In this document: positions 1-10,213 of the stretch, in pieces
Position numbering within the stretch: position 1 is the stretch's first letter
Layout of the letters: every line of letters begins with the position of its first letter
From: DATAOG01 sp963753685
GTDB lineage: Bacteria; Pseudomonadota; Alphaproteobacteria; Geminicoccales; Geminicoccaceae
Direction of reading: 5' to 3'
NCBI GenBank assembly: GCA_963753685.1
Contig: CAVWDE010000003.1
Coordinates: 89,961 to 153,960 of the forward strand
DNA length: 64,000 nt
Position numbers and translations under genes: made by a program
Notes under the pieces: generated by a model
Told to the model about the DNA's origin: nothing
The model's database searches: none
The model's input: the letters and a program-made list of their open reading frames with translations, nothing else

Positions 1-456
1 GCCGACGACGTGCTTCTGCGCGACGGAGAGGCTCTTGAGCAGGGCTCCCGGATCGAGCTCGACCTCGAGCTGGACCAGGATCTCGCGCGTGCGCCGGTGC
101 ATGGTCGCCCAGTCGATCAGGCCCAGGCGGCGGCGCGGCTGGTGGCCGATGAAGACGTTCTCGGCGACGCTGAGCTCGTCGAACATCACCGTCTCCTGAT
201 GGATCGCGGTGATGCCGGCGGCGAACGCCGCCTGCGGCGAGGCCATCGCGAGCGGGCGCCCGTCGAGGCGCAGGCTGCCGGCGTCGGGCTGATAGATGCC
301 GGTCAGGATCTTGACCAGCGTCGACTTGCCGGCGCCGTTCTCGCCGACCAGCGCCGTGATCTCGCCCGGGTAGAGCTCCAGGCGCACGCCGTTCAGCGCC
401 TGGACGCCCGGAAACGCCTTGCTGACGCCGGCAAGCTCGAGGATCGGCTCGGTCAT
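1..456 (-). CDS. rhaT: Rhamnose ABC transporter ATP-binding protein, partial
   Basis: The frame starts at the ATG at 454-456 and stays open to the left edge, so about 152 N-terminal residues are present. It is the first nucleotide-binding domain of a sugar (CUT2, RbsA-like) ABC ATPase. A Walker A motif GENGAGKST lies at residues 38-46, followed by the Q-loop region AIHQETVMFDELS and the start of the signature region SLSVAQK, where the window cuts the gene. In rhizobia the order rhaR-rhaS-rhaT-rhaP-rhaQ-rhaU-rhaK is known, and rhaR and rhaS lie just upstream here in that order. The rhamnose substrate is inferred from this context, since the domain itself only says sugar importer. Confidence 0.9.
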   Translation of the reverse strand, partial: MTEPILELAGVSKAFPGVQALNGVRLELYPGEITALVGENGAGKSTLVKILTGIYQPDAGSLRLDGRPLAMASPQAAFAAGITAIHQETVMFDELSVAENVFIGHQPRRRLGLIDWATMHRRTREILVQLEVELDPGALLKSLSVAQKHVVG

Positions 457-535
457 CGAAGCGCTTCCGCTCGGGATTGTCAGGGCGACGCGATGGCGCC
501 CGGCGCCCCCTTGAGGAGCGCCGGGCCGGTGCCGG

Positions 536-1528
536 TCAGAAAATCTTGGCGAAGTCGTGGACGTTCGAGGCGTCGTAGGTGAAGGGGTCGGCCATCGCGG
601 CATCGCCGTTCTTGTCGAGCGTGATCGAGCCCATGCGGCCGATCGGGATGGTCGCGCCGGGGCCGCCCTTGGCTTTGCCGGTCGCGATGTTGTAGGCCAT
701 CATGGTCGCCGAGTAGCCGAGGTCGATCGGGTTCCAGATCGCGAAGCTCTTGACCGAGCCCTTGTCGACGTGGCCGACGAGCTCAGACGGCAGCCCGAGA
801 CCGGTCACGTAGACCTTGCCGACCTTGCCCTGGTCCTCGACCGCCTGGGCGGCGGCGACGATGCCGATCGAGGTCGGCGCCACGATCACCTTGACGTCGG
901 GATGCGCCTGGAGCAGCGCCACCGTCTCGCGATAGCTTTTGTCCGCAAGATCCTCGCCATAGACCGTGGTGATCAGATTGAGGCCCGGATAGTCGGGCAG
1001 GGCCTTCTTCATCGCCGCGATCCACTCGTTCTGGTTGGTCATGGTCGGCGTCGTGCTGAGGATCGCGATGTCGCCCTTGCCGTCGATCGGGGCGGCGGCG
1101 AGCTCGGCGAGCTTCTTGCCGATCAGATCGACGCTCGACGGGTTGAGGTGCGCCTGCCGGCCCGCGGGTGCCACGCCGCTGTCCCAGGACACGACCGTGA
1201 TGCCGCGGTCCATCGCGCGCTTGAGGATCGGTACCAGCGCATCGGTGTCGTCGGCCGAGACCGCGATCGCGTCGACCTTCTGGGCGATCAGCGAATTGAT
1301 GGTCTCGATCTGGGCCTCGGCGGTGGTCGTGGTCGGCCCGGTGTAGATCAGATCGATGTTGCCGACCTCCTTGGCCGCCTCCTGGCCGCCGTCGCGCGCC
1401 GCCTCGAAGAAGCCGATCCCGAGCGCCTTGACCACGAGCGCGATGCGCACCTCCTTCGCCTGCGCCGCGCCGCCCGAGAGCGCCAGCGCCAGCACCGCGC
1501 TGCCGAGGATCATGTTGCGGAGTTTCAT
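536..1528 (-). CDS. rhaS: Rhamnose ABC transporter periplasmic binding protein
   Basis: A 330-residue periplasmic sugar-binding protein of the RbsB/XylF type. A signal peptide covers about residues 1-24 (MKLRN, hydrophobic core, AQA cleavage site). The mature part starts EVRIALVVKALG and carries the family segments SADDTDALVPILKRA and VVSWDSGV. The start ATG at 1526-1528 is preceded by a purine-rich site. It lies between rhaR (71 nt upstream) and rhaT (79 nt downstream), matching the order of the rhizobial rhamnose operon. Binding of L-rhamnose is inferred from context and overall family resemblance. Confidence 0.9.
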   Translation of the reverse strand: MKLRNMILGSAVLALALSGGAAQAKEVRIALVVKALGIGFFEAARDGGQEAAKEVGNIDLIYTGPTTTTAEAQIETINSLIAQKVDAIAVSADDTDALVPILKRAMDRGITVVSWDSGVAPAGRQAHLNPSSVDLIGKKLAELAAAPIDGKGDIAILSTTPTMTNQNEWIAAMKKALPDYPGLNLITTVYGEDLADKSYRETVALLQAHPDVKVIVAPTSIGIVAAAQAVEDQGKVGKVYVTGLGLPSELVGHVDKGSVKSFAIWNPIDLGYSATMMAYNIATGKAKGGPGATIPIGRMGSITLDKNGDAAMADPFTYDASNVHDFAKIF

Positions 1529-1599
1529 CGTCGTCTCCCTTCCCTGTTGACGTTCGTCGGATGCCCTTGCGCTGTGCCGCCGCCCGCCGCTGCCGATGT

Positions 1600-2403
1600 T
1601 CAGGCAACGGCTGCAGTTTCCTCTTCCAGCGCAGGCGCGATCATGACCTCGACGCCCGCGCGCTCCAGCATCTCGCGCACGCGCTCGGGCACACCCTCGT
1701 CGGTGATCAGCCGGTCGATCCGCTCGAGCGGGCAGAGGATCAGGCTGCCGCGCGGCTCGAACTTGCTGCTGTCGACCAGCACGATCAGCTCTTCGGCCTG
1801 GCGCAGCATCTTCTGCTCGGTCTTGATCAGGAGCGGGTCGCCCTCGATCAGTCCCTGCGCGCGCACCGCCTGCGCGCCCGTGAACATGCGGGTGGCGTAG
1901 AAATGGTCGATCACCGTGTCCCGCTCGTAGGGGCTGAGGACGATGTTCTGCGCCCGGTAGACCTCGCCGCCCGGCAGGATGACGCGGTTCTCGGTGTCGG
2001 CGACCAGCGCCGCCGCCATGGCGAACGAGTTGGTCAGGATCTGCAGGCGGCGGTCGGCCAGGAACTCGGTCATCCGGTAGGTGGTGGTGCCGCCGTTGAC
2101 GATGATCGCATCGCCGTCGGCGCACAGCGCCACGGCCGCCTTCGCGATCCGACGCTTCTGCTCGTAGTTGAGCGCCTCGGTCTCGCGGAAGGAGCGCGTG
2201 GCGAGCCGCCCGCGGCGCAGGCCCGACACCGCCTCAGCGCCGCCGTGCACTTTCCTCAGCTGGCCCGCCTCGGCGAGCCGGGCGAGGTCGCGACGCACGG
2301 TCGCGGGCGACGCGTCCAGCTGATCCCTGAGCTCGACCACGGTCACCACGCTACGCTCGGCGAGCGCTTCGAGGATCCGCTGGTGACGCTGGCGTTCGTG
2401 CAT
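1600..2403 (-). CDS. rhaR: DeoR-family transcriptional regulator of rhamnose genes
   Basis: A 267-residue DeoR-type regulator. The N-terminal winged helix-turn-helix spans about residues 1-60 (QRILEALAERSVVTVVEL, then ATVRRDLARLAEAGQLRKVHGG). The rest is the DeoRC sugar-phosphate sensor domain, with VNGGTTTYR and VDSSKFEPRG. The ATG at 2401-2403 was chosen over a longer frame because GGGAG sits 6-10 nt upstream and MHERQRHQRIL matches the usual DeoR N-terminus. It is divergent from rhaD, with a shared 160-bp control region that holds a perfect inverted repeat. By analogy with rhizobia it should repress or control both rha units in response to a rhamnose pathway intermediate. Confidence 0.88.
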   Translation of the reverse strand: MHERQRHQRILEALAERSVVTVVELRDQLDASPATVRRDLARLAEAGQLRKVHGGAEAVSGLRRGRLATRSFRETEALNYEQKRRIAKAAVALCADGDAIIVNGGTTTYRMTEFLADRRLQILTNSFAMAAALVADTENRVILPGGEVYRAQNIVLSPYERDTVIDHFYATRMFTGAQAVRAQGLIEGDPLLIKTEQKMLRQAEELIVLVDSSKFEPRGSLILCPLERIDRLITDEGVPERVREMLERAGVEVMIAPALEEETAAVA

Positions 2404-2445
2404 GACAGCTCCCTGGTGCGGCCGACCATAGGAAGCCCAGGACCG

Positions 2446-2512
2446 ATCGTCAATCACAAACGATCATGTCGGATCATGAAATGCTTGATATCGAGCGAAA
2501 ATGATTGACGAT
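2446..2512. promoter_or_regulatory. Candidate RhaR operator between rhaR and rhaD
   Basis: Two 11-bp arms form a perfect inverted repeat: ATCGTCAATCA at 2446-2456 and TGATTGACGAT at 2502-2512. Between them GATCATG is repeated directly at 2462-2468 and 2472-2478. The site lies in the only shared promoter region of rhaR-rhaS-rhaT and rhaD-rhaI. Widely spaced paired sites are usual for DeoR regulators, which can loop DNA. The assignment to RhaR is inference. Confidence 0.55.
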
Positions 2513-2563
2513 GATCGATCCTGTGGCGTAAGGCTGTCGGTATCGCGCAGGGGAACAACTGCC

Positions 2564-4630
<2,067 letters not shown>

Positions 4631-4675
4631 GGCCGCGATCCGGCGGCCGAGGCAACAACCGGACGGGAGGCACGC

Positions 4676-5971
4676 GTGCGCGAATTCATGATCGGAGATG
4701 ACTTCGTCGGGGCGCAGAACCGCGGGCTCGAAGCGGAGCTGGCGCGCGACTACGAGGTTTTGGGCGAGCAGCTCGGCCGGCGCGGCCTCGACATCGAGCG
4801 GGTCACGGGCCAGGTCGCAGCCTTCGGGGTCGCGGTGCCGAGCTGGGGTGTCGGCACCGGCGGCACGAGGTTCGGGCGCTTCCCCGGACCGGGCGAGCCG
4901 CGCGGCATCTTCGAGAAGCTCGCCGACTGCGCCACGATCCAAAAGCTCGTGCGGGCGACGCCCACGGTCTCGCCGCATTTCCCCTGGGACCAGGTGGAGG
5001 ACTATGGGGCGCTGAGGCGGGCGGCAGCTGAGCTCGGCCTCGGCTTCGATGCCGTCAACTCCAACACCTTCCAGGACCAGCACGGCCAGAAGCTGAGCTA
5101 CAAGTTCGGCTCGCTCAGCCACACCGATCCCGCGGTCCGCCGGCAGGCGGTCGCGCTCAATCTGGAGTGCATCGCGATCGGGCGCGAGCTCGGCTCCCAG
5201 GCGCTCACCGTCTGGATCGCCGACGGCAGCAGCTTCCCCGGCCAGCAGAACCTGGCGCGCGCGTTCGAGCGCTATCTGGAGAGCATGGCCGAGGTCTACG
5301 CGGCCCTGCCTGACGGCTGGACCGTCTTTCTCGAGCACAAACTCTACGAGCCCGCCTTTTACGCGACCGTGATCGCGGACTGGGGGAGCTCGCTGATGGC
5401 GGCCCAGCGCCTCGGGCCCAAGGCCAGGTGCCTGGTCGATCTCGGCCATCACGCGCCGACCGTCAACATCGAGCAGGTGGTCACCCGCCTGATCCAGGCC
5501 GAGAAGCTCGCGGGCTTCCACTTCAACGACAGCAAATACGGCGACGACGACCTCGACAGCGGCGCGATCGACCCGTTCCGCCTGTTCCTCGTGTTCAACG
5601 AGCTGGTCGAGGCCGCGGCGCTTCGGCGGCCTGGGTTCGCGCCCGCCTACATGATGGACCAGTCGCACAACGTCACCGACCCGATCGAGAGCCTGATGAC
5701 GAGCGCGATCGAGCTGCAGAAGAGCTACGCCAAGGCCCTTCTGGTCGACCGCGAGGCGCTCTGGGCGCACCAGGAAGCGAACGATGCGCTGATGGCGCTG
5801 CGCACGCTCAGGACGGCGTTCGATGCCGACGTGGCGCCGATCCTGGCCGAAGCGCGCCGGCGCGGGGGCGGCGCCATCGATCCGCTCGCGGTCTACCGCG
5901 CGAGCGGCTACCGGGCCCACAAGGCCGAGGAGCGACCGCAGCGGGCGAACTTCGGCGGCGGCATCGTCTGA
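4676..5971 (+). CDS. rhaI: L-rhamnose isomerase, rhizobial/Pseudomonas stutzeri type
   Basis: A 431-residue TIM-barrel sugar isomerase that converts L-rhamnose to L-rhamnulose. Likely metal-binding segments are FLEHKLYEP (Glu), DLGHHAPTVN (His) and FHFNDSKYGDDDLD (His/Asp). This is the rhizobial isomerase family, not the E. coli RhaA family. A GTG start at 4676 is proposed because GGGAGG ends 5 nt upstream. The next ATG (4688) would be 17 nt from that site. It sits downstream of rhaD in the same transcription unit, and its stop lies 5 nt before the convergent stop of the next gene. Confidence 0.92.
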   Translation: MREFMIGDDFVGAQNRGLEAELARDYEVLGEQLGRRGLDIERVTGQVAAFGVAVPSWGVGTGGTRFGRFPGPGEPRGIFEKLADCATIQKLVRATPTVSPHFPWDQVEDYGALRRAAAELGLGFDAVNSNTFQDQHGQKLSYKFGSLSHTDPAVRRQAVALNLECIAIGRELGSQALTVWIADGSSFPGQQNLARAFERYLESMAEVYAALPDGWTVFLEHKLYEPAFYATVIADWGSSLMAAQRLGPKARCLVDLGHHAPTVNIEQVVTRLIQAEKLAGFHFNDSKYGDDDLDSGAIDPFRLFLVFNELVEAAALRRPGFAPAYMMDQSHNVTDPIESLMTSAIELQKSYAKALLVDREALWAHQEANDALMALRTLRTAFDADVAPILAEARRRGGGAIDPLAVYRASGYRAHKAEERPQRANFGGGIV

Positions 5972-5976
5972 GCGGG

Positions 5977-7080
5977 TTACTTGATCCGGCCGCGGGCGGC
6001 CACGCGCCAGACCGCCTCGACCCGTCCGGCGCGCAAGGCCACGATCTCCTCGTGCAGATGCACGGTCGTGTCGGAATAGCCGACGATCAGCTCCACCTGA
6101 TCGCCGATCGCCGGCGCCTCACTCGGCGCTTCGAGCTCGATGGTCGTGTGCTCCGCGGACAGGCGCAGCGAGCGCACCGCCGGCAGCCCCAGCGGCTCGG
6201 GCAGGGCGGCATCGCCGCTCATCGCCTTCTTGCCGGCATCGAGCACGATGCGCGTGGCCGTCGGCCGGCTGGTCACGGTGGCCAGCAGCGTGAGCGCGCA
6301 CGGATGGTCGAGGTGATAGTGGGTGCGATAGTGCATGTCGCTGAAGATGGCGCCGCCCACCTGCACCTCCGTGACCCCCGGCTGCCGGATGCAGTAGGGA
6401 AAGGTGCCGGTGCCGCCGCAGCTCACGATCTGGACGTCGTGGCCGGCGCAGCGGCAGTCCTCGACGCTGGCGACCAGCCGGGCGATCGCTTCGGCCACGA
6501 CCCGCTCCTTCTCGCCGGGGTCGGCGATCGTAACCGCGTGGCTCTCCCAGCTGTTCACGCCGACGAAGCGCAGCCCCCGCTGCTGCGCGATCACCTCAGC
6601 CAAGGCAAGGACCGGCGGGCCCGGCGCGACGCCCGCCCGGTTCATGCCGATATTGACCTCGACCACGACGCGCTGCTCGCGCCCGCAGCCTTGGGCCGCC
6701 TCAGCCAGCTCGGCAATGTTCGAAACGCTGTCGACCGAGACGATCACCGGAGCGCGCTCGAGCAGCTTGATCAGGCGGCGCACCTTGATGGGGCCGACGA
6801 TCTGGTTGGCGATCAGGATCTCGGTGATGCCGGCATCCGCCATCACCTCGGCCTCGCCGAGCTTGGCGCAGGTGATGCCGGTGGCGCCGGCGGCGAGCTG
6901 CTTGCGCGCGATCTCGGGCGTCTTGTGGCCCTTGATGTGCGGCCGCCAGCCGACACCGTGCCGCCGACAGGTATCGGCGACCCGCGCAATGTTGGCTTCC
7001 ATCACGTCGAGGTCGACCAGCAGGGCCGGCGTCTCCAGCGCTGACTTGGGCAGACCGACCAGGCTTGCGGATGCTGCCAT
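5977..7080 (-). CDS. DSD1-family PLP enzyme (D-threonine aldolase / D-serine dehydratase-like)
   Basis: A 367-residue alanine-racemase-fold PLP enzyme. The start region TPALLVDLDVMEANI and the segment RPHIKGHKTPEIA, whose first lysine is the expected PLP Schiff base, are typical of the family. SCGGTGTF should bind the PLP phosphate, and the C-terminal part has GYSDTTVHLHEE and the closing GRGRIK-like end. Relatives cleave D-3-hydroxy amino acids (D-threonine, 3-hydroxyaspartate) or dehydrate D-serine. The substrate here is not evident. It is the last gene of a leftward operon, 11 nt after the oxidoreductase gene and downstream of a sugar-type ABC transporter, so uptake of an amino-acid-like or sugar-acid substrate is possible. 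Confidence 0.82.
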   Translation of the reverse strand: MAASASLVGLPKSALETPALLVDLDVMEANIARVADTCRRHGVGWRPHIKGHKTPEIARKQLAAGATGITCAKLGEAEVMADAGITEILIANQIVGPIKVRRLIKLLERAPVIVSVDSVSNIAELAEAAQGCGREQRVVVEVNIGMNRAGVAPGPPVLALAEVIAQQRGLRFVGVNSWESHAVTIADPGEKERVVAEAIARLVASVEDCRCAGHDVQIVSCGGTGTFPYCIRQPGVTEVQVGGAIFSDMHYRTHYHLDHPCALTLLATVTSRPTATRIVLDAGKKAMSGDAALPEPLGLPAVRSLRLSAEHTTIELEAPSEAPAIGDQVELIVGYSDTTVHLHEEIVALRAGRVEAVWRVAARGRIK

Positions 7081-7091
7081 CGACGCTCTCC

Positions 7092-8126
7092 TCAATCGGC
7101 TCGGGCGACTTGATGACGGCCCGCGGCCCAATAGGCATGCTCGACCAGCCGCAGGGTCTCGAGGTTGTCGACCGCATCGGTTTCGAACGCCGCGCCCGAA
7201 GCCAGGCACTCGACGAAATGGCGGATCGTATTGTCGAAGCTCGCCTGATAGCCCGTGTCCAGATCGAAGGCTTCGCTGCGCGGGCGTGGCCCCATGAGGC
7301 GCAAGGTGCCATCTGCGAAGGCGGCGCTTGCTTTGCTGCCGACCACCTCCAGGCGATCGCCCGTGCGCGCGCCGAGGCCCGGCGCCGCCATCGTTCCGCT
7401 CACGACCACGGGCGCGCCGGCAGCCGTCTCGAGGAACATGGCGGCGAGCGTCTCGCCCCGGACTTCGGGCAGCGTACGCGCCGCGCGCGCGCTGACCACG
7501 CGCAGCGGGCCGCACAGGAAGCGCATGACGTCGAGATGGTGGATCAGCACCTCGGCGATCATCAGCCGCTGCTCCGCCGCCATGAAGGGCTGGCGCACCA
7601 GGGCAGGCGCCCGGCCGCTCTCGTCCGGCAACAGGCCCGACGACATCATCGTCATCTGGGCGTGGAGGAGCTCGCCGAGCTCGCCGTCGGCGATCCAGCG
7701 TCCGAGCGTGCGGTACCAGGGTCGAAAGCGCCAGTTCTCGTGCACCATCAGGCGCACGCGATGGCCGAGCCGGCCGAGCAGCGCCTCGCCCTCCGCGAGC
7801 GTCGGCGTCAGGGGCTTCTGGCACAGGACGTCGATCCCGCGCGCCGCCGCGGCCTCGACCCAGCCGGCATGCTCCGCCCGCGGCGCGGCAATGTCGAGCG
7901 CCCCTGCTCCAGCCTCGTCGAGCATCGCCCTGGCGTCTGTGAAGACCGCATCGATCCCGAACTCGGCGGCGCGCCTTTGGGCGCGCTCGGCAGAGGGATC
8001 GTAGACGGCCACGACCCGGGCGGCCGGCGCGACGCTCCGCCAGGCGGCCAAGTGATACCAGCTGATCATGCCGGCGCCGGCGAGAGCGATCTTGAGGGCT
8101 CGCGGGTTCGGTTGCGGATCGACCAT
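7092..8126 (-). CDS. Gfo/Idh/MocA-family NAD(P)-dependent oxidoreductase
   Basis: A 344-residue oxidoreductase. The N-terminal Rossmann segment is KIALAGAGMISWYHL, followed by the strand AVYDPSAERAQRRA. The family lysine occurs in DVLCQKPLTPTLAEGEALL (the EKP-like motif, here QKP), and a C-terminal alpha/beta domain carries HHLDVMRFLCGP. Such enzymes oxidise hydroxyl groups of sugars, inositols or sugar acids. The ATG at 8124-8126 is preceded by GGAGGA at an ideal distance, so it is preferred over a TTG 15 nt upstream. The gene lies between the transporter genes and the PLP enzyme, with an inverted-repeat element just upstream. Confidence 0.85.
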   Translation of the reverse strand: MVDPQPNPRALKIALAGAGMISWYHLAAWRSVAPAARVVAVYDPSAERAQRRAAEFGIDAVFTDARAMLDEAGAGALDIAAPRAEHAGWVEAAAARGIDVLCQKPLTPTLAEGEALLGRLGHRVRLMVHENWRFRPWYRTLGRWIADGELGELLHAQMTMMSSGLLPDESGRAPALVRQPFMAAEQRLMIAEVLIHHLDVMRFLCGPLRVVSARAARTLPEVRGETLAAMFLETAAGAPVVVSGTMAAPGLGARTGDRLEVVGSKASAAFADGTLRLMGPRPRSEAFDLDTGYQASFDNTIRHFVECLASGAAFETDAVDNLETLRLVEHAYWAAGRHQVARAD

Positions 8127-8145
8127 CAGACTGTCCTCCAAAGTA

Positions 8146-8198
8146 ACAGAATCGTGCCGGGCTGCACCAGAACCGTCGCCTTCAAGCGACGATTCTGT
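8146..8198. promoter_or_regulatory. Inverted-repeat element between permease and oxidoreductase genes
   Basis: Three related copies of a CAGAATCGT-like word occur here. Arms at 8168-8179 (CAGAACCGTCGC) and 8186-8197 (GCGACGATTCTG) pair over 11 of 12 bases around a 6-nt loop. A further copy, ACAGAATCGT at 8146-8155, is a perfect 10-bp inverted match to ACGATTCTGT at 8189-8198. The element is 20-70 nt upstream of the oxidoreductase start and downstream of the permease stop. It could be an operator for a local regulator, or an intercistronic hairpin that tunes expression. No U-run follows it in the leftward direction, so it is a weak terminator candidate. Confidence 0.45.
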
Positions 8199-8318
8199 CG
8201 CTTCAGCGCACGGAAGTGTGCGCCGGCGATTTGCTCGCTGGCTCCACGGTAGCCCTTGTTTGATCGGTCGATCGCGATGATGGCCACCTGGTCTCCTTCG
8301 GTTCGAATCTGTCCGGCG

Positions 8319-9161
8319 TCAGCGGACGGCGCCCGCGGTCATGCCCTTGACCAGCGCTTCGGAGAACAGGGCATAGAGGAGGATGATCGGCGCGATCGCG
8401 ATCATCAGGCCGGTCGCGACCATGCCGACGTCGAGCTGGTGGCCGCCCATGAAATGCATGATGCCGAGCGGCAAGGTGCGCCGGTTGTCCTCGGTCAGCA
8501 GCACGACCGCGTAGAGGAACTCGTTCCAGAGGATGATGCCGTTCAGGATCACCGTCGTGACCACCGCCGGCAGCCCGACCGGAAGCGTGATCCGCCAGAA
8601 GATCTCGAGGTCGGAGTAGCCGTCCATGCGCGCGGCATCGAACAGGTCCTGCGGGATCTGGATGAAGAAGCCCTCGAGGATATAGACGGTCATCGCGAGC
8701 TGGGTCGCGACGTAGACGATGGTGAGGCCGGGCAGCGTGTTGTACAGGCCGAAGTCGACCATGATCTGGAATAGCGACAGGATCAGCAGCTGCGGCGGCA
8801 GGATCATGCCGGAGAGGATGACGAAGCGCACGACGCGGCTGCCGCGGAAGCGATAGCGCGCGAGACAGTGCGCCGCCATTGCGCCGATCACGGTCAAGAG
8901 CGCCACGGCGCTGACGACGACGATTAGGCTGTTCCAGAAATAGGTGCCGTAGTTCGAGTTGACCCAGGCGTCGGCGAACTTCTCCCAGTGGAACCTGTCC
9001 GGCCAGGCGTACGGATTGGCGAAGATCTCTGGCGTCGTGCGCACCGACATCACCGCGACCCATAAGAATGGTCCGCCGGTCGCCAGAGAATAGAGCACGA
9101 GAAAGAGCACGAGCGGCGTCCGCCGGAGATGCGCGATCCAGAACGCGCTGCGTCCCGGCAT
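8319..9161 (-). CDS. Carbohydrate ABC transporter permease, MalG type
   Basis: A 280-residue inner-membrane permease of the CUT1 family (MalG/UgpE-like). About six hydrophobic segments are visible. The cytoplasmic EAA loop is DAARMDGYSDLEIFWRITLP, where the ATPase docks. The start codon abuts the stop codon of the other permease gene (TAG at 9162-9164, ATG at 9159-9161 on the minus strand), so translation is coupled. No matching ATPase gene lies in this operon, so it must borrow an MsmK/UgpC-type ATPase from elsewhere. The substrate is unknown but is probably a sugar or sugar-like molecule. Confidence 0.88.
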   Translation of the reverse strand: MPGRSAFWIAHLRRTPLVLFLVLYSLATGGPFLWVAVMSVRTTPEIFANPYAWPDRFHWEKFADAWVNSNYGTYFWNSLIVVVSAVALLTVIGAMAAHCLARYRFRGSRVVRFVILSGMILPPQLLILSLFQIMVDFGLYNTLPGLTIVYVATQLAMTVYILEGFFIQIPQDLFDAARMDGYSDLEIFWRITLPVGLPAVVTTVILNGIILWNEFLYAVVLLTEDNRRTLPLGIMHFMGGHQLDVGMVATGLMIAIAPIILLYALFSEALVKGMTAGAVR

Positions 9162-10109
9162 CTAGAACTCCAGACGGTCGCGCTGGCGCAAAAGGCGGGT
9201 CATCAGGACGACGAAAATCAGGATCATCAGGAACCACAGGACCGCGATCGCCGACGGATAGCCGAGGTCGAAGGTGTTCCAGTCGAAGGCGCGCTTGTAG
9301 ACGTAGGTCGACACCGTCTCGGTCGACCAGAGCGGGCCGCCGCCGGTCATGATCCAGACCAGGTCGAACACCATCATCTTGCCAATGAAGGACAGCACCA
9401 GCAGGTTGACCAGAGTCGGCCGCAGCATCGGCACGATGATGTAGACGAGCTTGGCCCACCAGCCGCAGTAGTCGAGCTCGGCGGCACCCAACACCTCGTC
9501 CGGCAGCGCGTAGAGCGCCGCGAGACAGATGATCATATTGAAGCCCAGCCACTTCCACAGATGGGTGACCAGCACGGCCCAAAGCGCCGTGTGCGGGTCG
9601 CCCAGCCAGGAGTGCTCGAGCTGGCCAAGGCCTAGCCAGCGCAGGACGAGGTTCACCGCACCCCAGTCATAGTCGTAAATCCACACCCAGATGATGCCGA
9701 CCACGACATAGGACATCAGCACCGGCGTGAACCAGACGATCCGCCACACACGCGCGAGCGGCGCCTTCGAGAACAGGCAGAGCGCCAGCAGCAGACCGCC
9801 CGCGACGTCGGCGACCGTACCGACCAGCGAGAACAGCGCCGTATTCCCGACCGCCTTCCAGAAGACGTGGTCGCGCGTCAGCAGATCGGCGAAGTTCTGC
9901 AGCCCGACGAAGGTCGCGACGTTGCGCGGTCCGATCGTATGCACGCTGTTGTAGAACGTGCGCAGCACCGGATAGATCGTGAACGTCGCATAGGTGAGCA
10001 GCGCCGGCGCCAGGAACGCGGTCAGCATCGGCCACGAGGTCTGACGCGCGTCGACGACCTCGCCACCGGTCGCACGGCCGCCGGCGCGGCCGGGACTCCA
10101 GGAGATCAT
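9162..10109 (-). CDS. Carbohydrate ABC transporter permease, MalF type
   Basis: A 315-residue CUT1-family permease that pairs with the MalG-type protein encoded immediately downstream. Six hydrophobic stretches are visible, starting with LTAFLAPALLTYATFTIYPV. The EAA loop is EVLGAAELDYCGWWAKLVYI, followed by PMLRP. The start is uncertain. The ATG at 10107-10109 gives a cytoplasmic N-terminus of usual length for MalF-like proteins, but no strong ribosome site is seen. The binding-protein gene ends 104 nt upstream. Confidence 0.85.
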   Translation of the reverse strand: MISWSPGRAGGRATGGEVVDARQTSWPMLTAFLAPALLTYATFTIYPVLRTFYNSVHTIGPRNVATFVGLQNFADLLTRDHVFWKAVGNTALFSLVGTVADVAGGLLLALCLFSKAPLARVWRIVWFTPVLMSYVVVGIIWVWIYDYDWGAVNLVLRWLGLGQLEHSWLGDPHTALWAVLVTHLWKWLGFNMIICLAALYALPDEVLGAAELDYCGWWAKLVYIIVPMLRPTLVNLLVLSFIGKMMVFDLVWIMTGGGPLWSTETVSTYVYKRAFDWNTFDLGYPSAIAVLWFLMILIFVVLMTRLLRQRDRLEF

Positions 10110-10213
10110 GACACCGTCATCGACCGACGCGCGGCCAAGCGTCCGCAGCCGGCCGTCAGCTGGGCGGGGAACGCGAAAGCCCCGGCCACGGCTCCAGGTC
10201 CCCGCCTTTGACC

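Noticed and set aside
2501..2563. Upstream in-frame ATG as the start of rhaD.
   Set aside because: It lies within the inverted repeat of the control region and lacks a ribosome site. The family N-terminus fits the ATG at 2564.
8255..8275. Short palindrome GATCGGTCGATC, also found near 17517, as a shared regulator site.
   Set aside because: Twelve bases of GC-rich palindrome can occur by chance, and the flanks of the two sites share nothing.
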